Source: Prevotella sp. (GTDB lineage: Bacteria > Bacteroidota > Bacteroidia > Bacteroidales > Dysgonomonadaceae). Taken from it: a DNA stretch of 64,000 bases. A model generated the notes under the pieces. It saw nothing but the letters and a program-made list of their open reading frames with translations. It did no database searches and was not told where the DNA came from. A program made the translations under genes and the position numbers. Every line of letters begins with the position of its first letter. Position 1 is the first letter of the stretch. The stretch covers positions 121,700 through 185,699 of the forward strand of contig JAITVV010000081.1 in assembly GCA_031285625.1 (NCBI GenBank), read 5' to 3'. Positions 45,760-53,412 of the stretch are shown here, piece after piece.

Positions 45760-45831
45760 TTGTCATGTTGAACGAAGTGAAACATCTCGTGTCTGGAGAG
45801 TCGAGATTCTTCATTGCATTCAGAATGACAA
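45760..45831. repeat. 72-base palindromic repeat between convergent tssH and tssG
   Basis: The ends TTGTCAT and ATGACAA and the inner CATCTCG and CGAGATTC arms match the core of the 19477-19615 element, with the same 72-base length. It lies in the only gap between convergent tssH and tssG and may double as a terminator. Confidence 0.75.
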
Positions 45832-45876
45832 AGAGATAACTTATCGGTTACTTTGACTTTTAACAACTCTATTCTC

Positions 45877-46836
45877 TTATAAAAATGTATTGAGTCCCAA
45901 CTGCGAGATTGCTGTATTATTACCGGATAGTATAAATACAGAACCTTCGGATGAGAGTTTAAAATCTTTCACAACAAATGCATCTGCTGTTAATAGCAAA
46001 TCACATAATTTATCAAGTACAAAACCACCTTCATTCGGAGCCATAAAGTATTCCATCTTTTGGGCAGATATGGGGCCAATAGTTACTTTCAGGTCGTCTA
46101 TGCCATCATCAAATACATCGCCGAGAACAAAGTCTACTCCTAAACCTGCAACACCAATCTGAGATTTATAGCTACTGGGATCAACGTTCTTATGAGAAAT
46201 TTTTGTGGGTGATATCGTAACCGGAACATCCAATATTATTGATATAATGTCTTCTACTTCTGAATGTTTATTCCTAATCTTATGGAGAATGGAAATAACG
46301 TATATGAAAATAATTGCTTGGCGGGAATTAAATTTTTTGAGGATGGGCCAATATGACAGAAAGATATTTGTAAAATTCTTATTACTTATCTTTTTGTCAA
46401 AACCTAATTCCCACAAATATGCATTGGATAGAGACCTGTCTATCTCTACCTCAAACAGTTGGAAGAACTTACGGGCAAAAAATTCTTCCTGTCGATGATG
46501 TTTTATCTCATCTATAATATCATCTTTTTGTTTCGACTTACTCTTATACAGTGGCTGATGAAACAGCCCTTCCGGTAAGATATCATATATGCTTTCCCTA
46601 TTGGTGTGTATATTGAGGTAGTCTTGTAAATCATGTTCTGAGAACTGGAGGTCGATATGTTCTATATCCTTCGCAAATCCCCTTCTCATAGCCCCTTTGC
46701 GTATGAGGAATATCCGATTGGGGTCATACCCTTGTATAACCAAATTTGCAGCTATTATCTCCGATTTATAATCAGATTCTATAGAGTTTGCACTTTTGGA
46801 AATGCCTTCCAGCTCTATGATATTTTTTTGTGGCAT
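45877..46836 (-). CDS. tssG: T6SSiii baseplate subunit TssG
   Basis: The 319-residue protein has the TssG hallmark YDILPEGLFHQPLYKSKSKQ at about residues 85-105. A helical middle (EFFARKFFQLFEVEIDRS) and a C-terminal beta part (GVAGLGVDFVLGDVFDDG) follow. TssG with TssF and TssK builds the baseplate wedge. It is the last gene of the tssE-tssF-tssN-tssK-tssG minus-strand operon, 8 bases after tssK. Confidence 0.9.
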   Translation of the reverse strand: MPQKNIIELEGISKSANSIESDYKSEIIAANLVIQGYDPNRIFLIRKGAMRRGFAKDIEHIDLQFSEHDLQDYLNIHTNRESIYDILPEGLFHQPLYKSKSKQKDDIIDEIKHHRQEEFFARKFFQLFEVEIDRSLSNAYLWELGFDKKISNKNFTNIFLSYWPILKKFNSRQAIIFIYVISILHKIRNKHSEVEDIISIILDVPVTISPTKISHKNVDPSSYKSQIGVAGLGVDFVLGDVFDDGIDDLKVTIGPISAQKMEYFMAPNEGGFVLDKLCDLLLTADAFVVKDFKLSSEGSVFILSGNNTAISQLGLNTFL

Positions 46837-46844
46837 ATATTATT

Positions 46845-47999
46845 TTAGTCTAAAATAGTCCACTCCGAACGTTTATCTGTTTCAGTCTTCTGTACTTTTT
46901 CGGCTACAACAATATTTTCTTTGTGCTGGCCAATATATTCAAGTGTACTAAGTTTATTCCACAAAGCAGTGAATATAGATAAAGAATATTCTATCCGGGA
47001 CATTATATCTCTTATGTCTTGATGATTGTATGTACTCTCAAGCAAATCTGATAAAAGTTCCAGGAATACTCCCGGTTTGATATCAGCCCACTCATAGAAG
47101 TATTTCAGTAGTTCCTCTTTTTTTGTCCGAGGAATAAAATTAATGGTGACAAAACATATATGGGCAAAAGAAGAGAATACATTAACGATTTCTACCGGTT
47201 CATAAAATCGTCCTTTATTCTTATAGTTGAAATGTATTTCAGCAATATAAATAAGTATCTTTTCACACAATAATTTAATACTGTTCGCAATATCCGAGTT
47301 GTTTTCTTTATCCAGTATTTTTTGGATTATCCGTTGGGATGCTACTTCAATATTATTGAGGTATTTGCCAAACAATTCGTAATATTTTTTCAGATCAGGA
47401 TGACTGCTCATTGTAATACATGGCGGTATGTAATTTGTATCCACACTGTAATGAGACCCTTTTTTTATAATGCGTCCCACAACCAGATGATGCATTCCCA
47501 ATTCTTCTACGGATATTTGCCCTGCCGGCTTTATAAACAGATCATATGCTTTACCTGCATCCGGATTTCGTGGAGGCGTTTCTTCAGGGTTGGGTGTACC
47601 CTGGGGTTTACGGTCAAATGGGCGTACTACCAGAATAAGATCCCATAGCATATCCTCTTTTTTCTCCTCTTTTTCTTCATTGAAGCGATGATTGATCCGT
47701 AAATAATCTGAATGATCCAGTGGATTAATATCAATTCGGCAGCCTCCGGGGGTAACTGCATTACACTGTCTCAGTTCTATTTCGATATTGTTTGTAACCT
47801 TCTCCATCATTTCCAGATCACAGGAAAGCTTCTCTCCCTTGTAAGGAGGAAGTAAGCCATAATTGTAGCTGGTAAGCCCTATGCTGATTGCATCACGGAT
47901 TGTATCTACATAGTAATCTTCAGTTTGTTGCAGATGGTCTTTTGATATTTTCATACCATCTACCCAGTTAACCAGTTTCTTTTTTATAGGGTAAAGCAT
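46845..47999 (-). CDS. tssK: T6SSiii baseplate subunit TssK
   Basis: The 384-residue protein matches the Bacteroidota TssK: VNWVDGMKISKDHLQQTEDY near the N-terminus (shell domain), LDHSDYLRINHRF, VEELGMHHLVVGRIIKKGSH, a helical middle, and a C-terminal part with LSIFTALWNKLSTLEYIG. TssK links the baseplate to the envelope complex. It is slightly shorter than proteobacterial TssK. The next gene begins after 8 bases. Confidence 0.88.
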   Translation of the reverse strand: MLYPIKKKLVNWVDGMKISKDHLQQTEDYYVDTIRDAISIGLTSYNYGLLPPYKGEKLSCDLEMMEKVTNNIEIELRQCNAVTPGGCRIDINPLDHSDYLRINHRFNEEKEEKKEDMLWDLILVVRPFDRKPQGTPNPEETPPRNPDAGKAYDLFIKPAGQISVEELGMHHLVVGRIIKKGSHYSVDTNYIPPCITMSSHPDLKKYYELFGKYLNNIEVASQRIIQKILDKENNSDIANSIKLLCEKILIYIAEIHFNYKNKGRFYEPVEIVNVFSSFAHICFVTINFIPRTKKEELLKYFYEWADIKPGVFLELLSDLLESTYNHQDIRDIMSRIEYSLSIFTALWNKLSTLEYIGQHKENIVVAEKVQKTETDKRSEWTILD

Positions 48000-48018
48000 A
48001 TCGTGTTATGTTTTAATA

Positions 48019-48879
48019 TTATTGTGTAAAGTCTTCTTTTACTCTTTTGGCTACTATTATAAATTTCTCCTGAATTTTATTTTCAACAATTGTCTGATCC
48101 GGATCTATGTATTTTCTGAAATGGAAGAAAGATCGTTTATAATAAAAAATCCAGCCAAAAGGCTTCCCTTCCTCATCTGTTTGTATCGGAGCTAATGGGA
48201 ATTTAAGGTTATAATCATGTAAGAATTTCTGAAACCACATGCCATATGATATATTATCCGGTGTTTTTGCTTTTATCTTTGTTGGATTTATATCACCTAC
48301 ATTTTTGAATATTTCTACCTCTATTACCATCAATTTGTTGTAGTCAATAGACTCAAATACAGGTAAATCCTTATCTGAATATTTCCATATTTTATAAATT
48401 TCAGCCGGAATATCCATGTATTTCTTCCACATTTGTTTAAATAATATTGGAAACAGGAATGTCAGCGTACATGTGCAAGCCCATAGGCCATATTGTAATT
48501 CGTTGCAGATATTGAATACCATTGAAAAAAAAGCTGCTCCGATAAATACAATAATAAAGTTGAATCCGAATTGGATATAAAAGGCTTTTTCCTCCAGTTT
48601 AGGAAAGCGATATTGAGAAACTTTCATGTTTAAAATACCCAGGAAAAGGTAAAACACCTGCAGAAATATATACCAGAACGGCATGAATCCGTAGTGTATG
48701 AATCCTAGCAGGGCTGGTAGGGCAATTATGATAGCAGATAGTAGCACATATATGATCAAGTGTTTGCTATTTGCTATTTTATTTTTTTTTGCCACGATGA
48801 TAGCTATAAAAGCCAGAATAATACCTATCAGTGGCAGCAAGAGATAAGACACAACAAATTTTGCTGTATAAGCATTCAT
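48019..48879 (-). CDS. tssN: T6SSiii membrane protein TssN
   Basis: The 286-residue protein has about five membrane helices (residues 9-29, 40-62, 68-85, 99-121 and 129-147) and a soluble C-terminal part of about 140 residues (NPTKIKAKTPDNISYGMWFQ). This is the TssN type, found only in subtype iii, where it belongs to the envelope complex replacing TssJLM. It lies between tssF and tssK with gaps of 10 and 19 bases. Confidence 0.87.
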   Translation of the reverse strand: MNAYTAKFVVSYLLLPLIGIILAFIAIIVAKKNKIANSKHLIIYVLLSAIIIALPALLGFIHYGFMPFWYIFLQVFYLFLGILNMKVSQYRFPKLEEKAFYIQFGFNFIIVFIGAAFFSMVFNICNELQYGLWACTCTLTFLFPILFKQMWKKYMDIPAEIYKIWKYSDKDLPVFESIDYNKLMVIEVEIFKNVGDINPTKIKAKTPDNISYGMWFQKFLHDYNLKFPLAPIQTDEEGKPFGWIFYYKRSFFHFRKYIDPDQTIVENKIQEKFIIVAKRVKEDFTQ

Positions 48880-48889
48880 ATTTTTGTTA

Positions 48890-50728
48890 TTATTGATTAA
48901 TAAAAATTCTATAGTTAAATGTATCAGGGGATTTCTCTTTCAGGCCACTATATACCTCTTTCTTAAATTCTTCCCTTGATGATAAATTCTCATATTTGGT
49001 ATCTACCTGTAAGAACACATCTATTGTCCTCATCAGACCTTCTCTTGGCCTGGAGCTAACCTGAACTCCTTTTTTTACTTCAATAGAGGAGATTATGTCT
49101 CCAAACATGGAATAACAAAAGTTTATGATATCTTCTGTTGTGTAAATCCTGTCACGACTGGTGAGTATGTACTTATACATATCTAACACATTCTCCGACT
49201 TTGGTGCTCCACGTCCACCTACTGTTGTGGTAAGTGAGAAAACGCGGTCAGACATTACATACATATCCGAAAACGGTGTAAATGCGGCTCCGGCACTAAT
49301 ATTATTTACTATATCGGCATGTGTGACCCAATAGTTTAAAAATATTATTTCATCAGAACCATCTGCATCCAGCACTATGTAAGAAGATATATCCCGAGAT
49401 TCATTTACTTCGGCTACCCGGCGATCCATAATAGTAATCAACTCCTCTAGCTGTTTTGTCAAACCGCTTAGAAATCCCCGCCCAACAAGAGAATAAGCTA
49501 CACCTTCATCCCTCAGTAGGTCCATCAGGTTGAGTATGTATTCTTTTGCATTTCGTGAATCGAAGCGTTCCACTCCTCCACGCTTTACACTATAAGTGTG
49601 AGGTTTATGTACATCTGAATCGTGGTAGGGTAATTGCTCATATACCCGGCCTTGCGAATCTGTAATTTTGTTAACAAAAAGGAACTTCTCTTTCGCTTCT
49701 GTATTTAAAGGTATTATATTGGTCAGTTTGTTTATTTTAAAATAACCTTTGTTCAGGTTTTTATTTATTACCGGAAAAGCATTTATCGACACAGTGATTG
49801 CATCCAGTATCTCTTCCGAAAAATTAGGAGGGAAAGAGACTTTCAGCCATAATAGCGGAGTCTGGAATTTTTCTGTAACATTTTCCGGATATAGTCCGAT
49901 CAGTTCCTTAGGGAAATTCTCAAAGTTTGCCGTTCCATTTTTTATTTCCTCAGTAATTGTTATATACTGGTGATTGTAATACTTTATAACACTGTTGTCA
50001 TATGTATTTACCAGATCGTATTCGGTAAAAATAGAACTCCTTGCTGATGGCTCCTTCACGGCATAGATACCTTGACGGCTTTTCAGTATTTTTCCTTGAT
50101 ACTCCCATTTAGTATATGGTAATAGATTCAGGTATTCTGCCTTATTCTCTATATTGATAAAATCGAAGAAAAAGGAGAGGTTATCCAATGTCTTTACAGC
50201 AGGATCAAGTTCTAAACCAATCCAAATGTTATGAGTAAAAACGCTTGAACGATTAATACTTCTTGCTTGTATTTCTTTATTCTGGGTATTATCATATTTA
50301 AAGACATTTCTTCCACAAATAAGGGATTTTACCTGCCCTTTGATGACAGGGAAAGAACCGACAGGATAGAAACTCACATTTCTTACTTTGTGGCTCATAT
50401 TGAATGCCGGATTATCGTAATATACGCCAGTCATTTTATTTACAATACTTTTTGCCTCCAAAGGATAAACCTGTAATATCATATGAGCCGGACGAACAGT
50501 CATCAGAATATCAGGAGTAAGCATATGAGCTACCCGTTCGAGTATGCGTGCCTCGATTCCGTTTTGCTCATTTGATATTTTATATATCTCGCTGGCAAAA
50601 GCCTCGATCAATAATTTTACCAACGGGTCCAGATTCTCTATGTTACGAATACCCCAAAAATTGGCAGCATTCTTATACATTCTATCTTTGATTTCCTCCT
50701 TGCTATAAATATTTTTGATTTCCATCAT
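48890..50728 (-). CDS. tssF: T6SSiii baseplate subunit TssF
   Basis: The 612-residue protein is a TssF: AFASEIYKISNEQNGIEARI, then LERVAHMLTPDILMTVRPAH, a middle beta part with PYTKWEYQGKILKSRQGIY, and FFLNYWVTHADIVN-like IIFLNYWVTHADIVNNISAG. The C-terminus includes DMYKYILTSRDRIYTTEDII. A second ATG lies at codon 2 (MMEIKN). TssF pairs with TssG in the baseplate. It starts 3 bases after the tssE stop. Confidence 0.9.
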   Translation of the reverse strand: MMEIKNIYSKEEIKDRMYKNAANFWGIRNIENLDPLVKLLIEAFASEIYKISNEQNGIEARILERVAHMLTPDILMTVRPAHMILQVYPLEAKSIVNKMTGVYYDNPAFNMSHKVRNVSFYPVGSFPVIKGQVKSLICGRNVFKYDNTQNKEIQARSINRSSVFTHNIWIGLELDPAVKTLDNLSFFFDFINIENKAEYLNLLPYTKWEYQGKILKSRQGIYAVKEPSARSSIFTEYDLVNTYDNSVIKYYNHQYITITEEIKNGTANFENFPKELIGLYPENVTEKFQTPLLWLKVSFPPNFSEEILDAITVSINAFPVINKNLNKGYFKINKLTNIIPLNTEAKEKFLFVNKITDSQGRVYEQLPYHDSDVHKPHTYSVKRGGVERFDSRNAKEYILNLMDLLRDEGVAYSLVGRGFLSGLTKQLEELITIMDRRVAEVNESRDISSYIVLDADGSDEIIFLNYWVTHADIVNNISAGAAFTPFSDMYVMSDRVFSLTTTVGGRGAPKSENVLDMYKYILTSRDRIYTTEDIINFCYSMFGDIISSIEVKKGVQVSSRPREGLMRTIDVFLQVDTKYENLSSREEFKKEVYSGLKEKSPDTFNYRIFINQ

Positions 50729-50731
50729 AGT

Positions 50732-51169
50732 TTAATCAGAAGATAAAGGTCCCAGATATAAAGTGTAATAATAGCAGCATCTTACTTTTGTACTAACGAT
50801 GGTCAGGTCGATATGTACATCTATTTTGTTACGAATAGATACAGAATTGCTGAATCTATTTTCTATTCTGGCATCAGATAAAAATACCTTTGGCTCTACA
50901 TCAGTAACACGTGGTTCATATTTGTTAATAGCCTCTGTAATATATTTTATATATAGATTCTCCCATCTGGATTTGGATACAACTTTTTCAAAGTCCAAGT
51001 CCCATATTTTACATCCGTACTCAGGATCAAATTTATGTTCTCCCGGAGCAGTGGTCATGATCAACTCAAGATGATGATCGATAGACTCTTTCTCCGAACA
51101 TGTTCCGAGTCCCTGATGGCCAGGTTCAAATATGCGTACAAAATCCATTGGGGTTTTATATAGCTTCAT
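50732..51169 (-). CDS. tssE: T6SSiii baseplate subunit TssE (gp25-like)
   Basis: The 145-residue protein is of the T4 gp25/TssE family, with SIDHHLELIMTTAPGEHKFD and PEYGCKIWDLDFEKVVSK. A helix (WENLYIKYITEAINKYEPRV) and beta strands follow. TssE joins the sheath to the baseplate. It is the first gene of the tssE-F-N-K-G operon, with a promoter box at 51239-51246. Confidence 0.88.
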   Translation of the reverse strand: MKLYKTPMDFVRIFEPGHQGLGTCSEKESIDHHLELIMTTAPGEHKFDPEYGCKIWDLDFEKVVSKSRWENLYIKYITEAINKYEPRVTDVEPKVFLSDARIENRFSNSVSIRNKIDVHIDLTIVSTKVRCCYYYTLYLGPLSSD

Positions 51170-51484
51170 TCGTTTGTGTTATAGATTATTATCTATAGTT
51201 TGTGTGTTAATTATACATTATTGATAATGCAAGTGTTGCAAATTTAAAAAATAATTGTGTAATTTCGTATCCTAATTATTATAAACTATTAAGTTTTCTT
51301 AAAGCACACAAACTTTTATACATAAATATCACTCTGGTAGAGATTTAAAACATATCATCTTTTTATATAAGATAATTTAATAGGTTATATATAAACTTAC
51401 GAAAGGAAATTTCACAAACTTTAAGATTTAGTTTGTTATCTCACATAGCACAACTTTATCTATAATTATATCAGATTATACAAA
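51170..51484. promoter_or_regulatory. Divergent promoter region tssE / tssO
   Basis: No gene is seen in these 315 bases. On the minus strand TAAATTTG (51246-51239) matches TAnnTTTG, about 70 bases before tssE. No perfect box was found for tssO. Confidence 0.55.
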
Positions 51485-51976
51485 ATGAAAGCCCAAAACG
51501 ACAAGGAAGTTAAAAGGGGTGTAATACAATTTTCACTCTATTTTGTAACATCAGTATTTTTTGCTGTATGTGTTTTTTCAATGTTTATGAAAACCTCATC
51601 TGTTGAGGTATCCAGAATAATGGAAAAAACAGATGTTTATGATAAAACGCAGCAGAAACAAGTTTATCTGACAGAAAAGATAGATTCTATTTTCGTTTTT
51701 ACTAAGCTTTTAAGTTCAAACTCTCAAATCAATCACTCAATGGTACTGACTTCTCTTGCTAATCAGAAAAAGAATGCAATGCAGAATCTGAATGCCATAC
51801 CCGAACGAGATGGTAAGTTGTATAGAAAAATACTCGGTGAGATGGATGTGTTTTTTAATATAAAGGATTCGCTCCAGGCAGCTACTTATGATGAGGATAA
51901 ATATAGAAAAGAGTATATCCGGTGTATGGAAGAAGGCGTGATAATTTCAAGAAGAAATCCAATTTCAGGAAGATAG
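51485..51976 (+). CDS. tssO: T6SSiii single-pass membrane protein TssO
   Basis: The 163-residue protein has one membrane helix (about residues 16-36, QFSLYFVTSVFFAVCVFSMF), a short cytoplasmic N-terminus and a periplasmic helical part (VYDKTQQKQVYLTEKIDSIF). Position, size and layout match TssO, part of the subtype iii envelope complex. It is first of a plus-strand group of four genes (tssO, tssQ-like, tssP, tssR), with 3 bases to the next. Confidence 0.75.
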   Translation: MKAQNDKEVKRGVIQFSLYFVTSVFFAVCVFSMFMKTSSVEVSRIMEKTDVYDKTQQKQVYLTEKIDSIFVFTKLLSSNSQINHSMVLTSLANQKKNAMQNLNAIPERDGKLYRKILGEMDVFFNIKDSLQAATYDEDKYRKEYIRCMEEGVIISRRNPISGR

Positions 51977-51979
51977 TAT

Positions 51980-52456
51980 ATGAATAATACCATGAACAGC
52001 AGAGAAAAGATAATGGGGTTTATATATATCCTCATATTCTTCTTATTGGTTAGCGTAGTATGTTGTGTATTGATATTTAATCACAACTCAGACTTCAAAT
52101 CTTTTGCACAAAAAGATTTTGCAATTACAAAAATGGAACGGATTAAGGATTTTCAGGACAAACAAAATACGAAATATATTGTCACCGATTCCCTATTCAA
52201 TAAAATTCGCAAATATAATCCTGCAGTAAAAGCCATTTATGAAGAGAATGAAATAAAGCTGATGCTGAATGATCTCGAAGAAGTGTATAATAAAAACACA
52301 TGGGACAAACGCTACAAAGTATTCTCTCAGATATCGAATTTATACAACATGTGGTATATGGATAAAAAAGAATTGTGGAGCAAGAGAGAGAATATTGCAA
52401 AATTTAAAAAAGGTATAGAAGACTGTCAAATGGGACGTAACAGACGAGGAAATTAA
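51980..52456 (+). CDS. tssQ: T6SSiii single-pass membrane protein, TssQ-like
   Basis: The 158-residue protein has one membrane helix (about residues 12-34, GFIYILIFFLLVSVVCCVLI) and a helical periplasmic part ending in a basic tail. It follows tssO by 3 bases and precedes tssP by 21 bases. By order and topology I assign it as TssQ; the naming of the small membrane proteins TssO and TssQ could be swapped. Function in the envelope complex is inferred from location. Confidence 0.6.
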   Translation: MNNTMNSREKIMGFIYILIFFLLVSVVCCVLIFNHNSDFKSFAQKDFAITKMERIKDFQDKQNTKYIVTDSLFNKIRKYNPAVKAIYEENEIKLMLNDLEEVYNKNTWDKRYKVFSQISNLYNMWYMDKKELWSKRENIAKFKKGIEDCQMGRNRRGN

Positions 52457-52477
52457 TACAATGAAAAACCATTCAAT

Positions 52478-53371
52478 ATGAAGAAAATAGAAAACTCTAA
52501 AATTTATATCATTATTGCTGCTGTAATAGTATGTATATTGGTAGCGCTTGTTATTCGTTACTCATTTAACCAGCGAAATATTCAGGCATTTGTATCCCCC
52601 ACTGAGGTATATGTAAACGAAGAAATCAACTATTCAGACAGTACCATCAGAGCTGAAAAATGGACTTGGGAATTTGGTAATGGAGATGTATCTTTCGGGA
52701 GACAGGGTACATACCAATACGATAAACCGGGTATGTATCAGGTGCGCCTTACAGTAGATGAGATCATGCAAAAAGAATTTTACGTAAATGTAAGAGAAGT
52801 TATAAAAATAGAAAGGGATACATTGGTTAAGATTGTAGCACAGGATGTAGCCTTACAAGGGGAAATGGTGTCCTTCAAGGCTGAAGGTATTGCTAAAGAG
52901 TGGAGATGGTCGTTTGGGGAAACAAAAATGACTGATGCCCGAACCCAGACTGCAATCTATACTTATTCTGAGCCGGGAATTTATCAGGTCGAATTAACTA
53001 CTGACAATACAGAATATCCGGTATTGCATACAATTGAAATATTAGAGGATTATGATGGAACTGACCCTGAAACTGAACTTATACTAATGGGGAACGATAT
53101 CAGGGAAAAATTACAGAATATAGCAGACGGTAAGTCTTTCAATAGTAACTATAACTACATACTGTCGAAGTATTTGTGTGGAAAAAATCATCAGACACAG
53201 GTAAATATTAACAATAATAAATTCAATGATTTCTATTCATATTGTCAGGGATTGAAATTGACAGGAAAGGATAATACTACTATAGTAGAAGTAAAGGTAG
53301 TGATGACTGGAGAATCACCCAACCAATGTGTACAAAAATTAGTCGTTTCTCAATATTCGGCTGACAATTAA
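52478..53371 (+). CDS. tssP: T6SSiii PKD-domain membrane protein TssP
   Basis: The 297-residue protein has one membrane helix (about residues 7-26) and two PKD-like beta domains in the periplasm. The first has AEKWTWEFGNGDVSFGRQGT and KPGMYQVRLTV, the second EWRWSFGETKMTD and EPGIYQVELTT. A helical C-terminal part follows (GNDIREKLQNIADGKSFNSN). The PKD fold is used for protein contacts, so it may bridge periplasm and peptidoglycan. It fits TssP of subtype iii. Confidence 0.75.
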   Translation: MKKIENSKIYIIIAAVIVCILVALVIRYSFNQRNIQAFVSPTEVYVNEEINYSDSTIRAEKWTWEFGNGDVSFGRQGTYQYDKPGMYQVRLTVDEIMQKEFYVNVREVIKIERDTLVKIVAQDVALQGEMVSFKAEGIAKEWRWSFGETKMTDARTQTAIYTYSEPGIYQVELTTDNTEYPVLHTIEILEDYDGTDPETELILMGNDIREKLQNIADGKSFNSNYNYILSKYLCGKNHQTQVNINNNKFNDFYSYCQGLKLTGKDNTTIVEVKVVMTGESPNQCVQKLVVSQYSADN

Positions 53372-53412
53372 AAAACTTAACACTCTATAAAACAACAACA
53401 AACTATACCACT

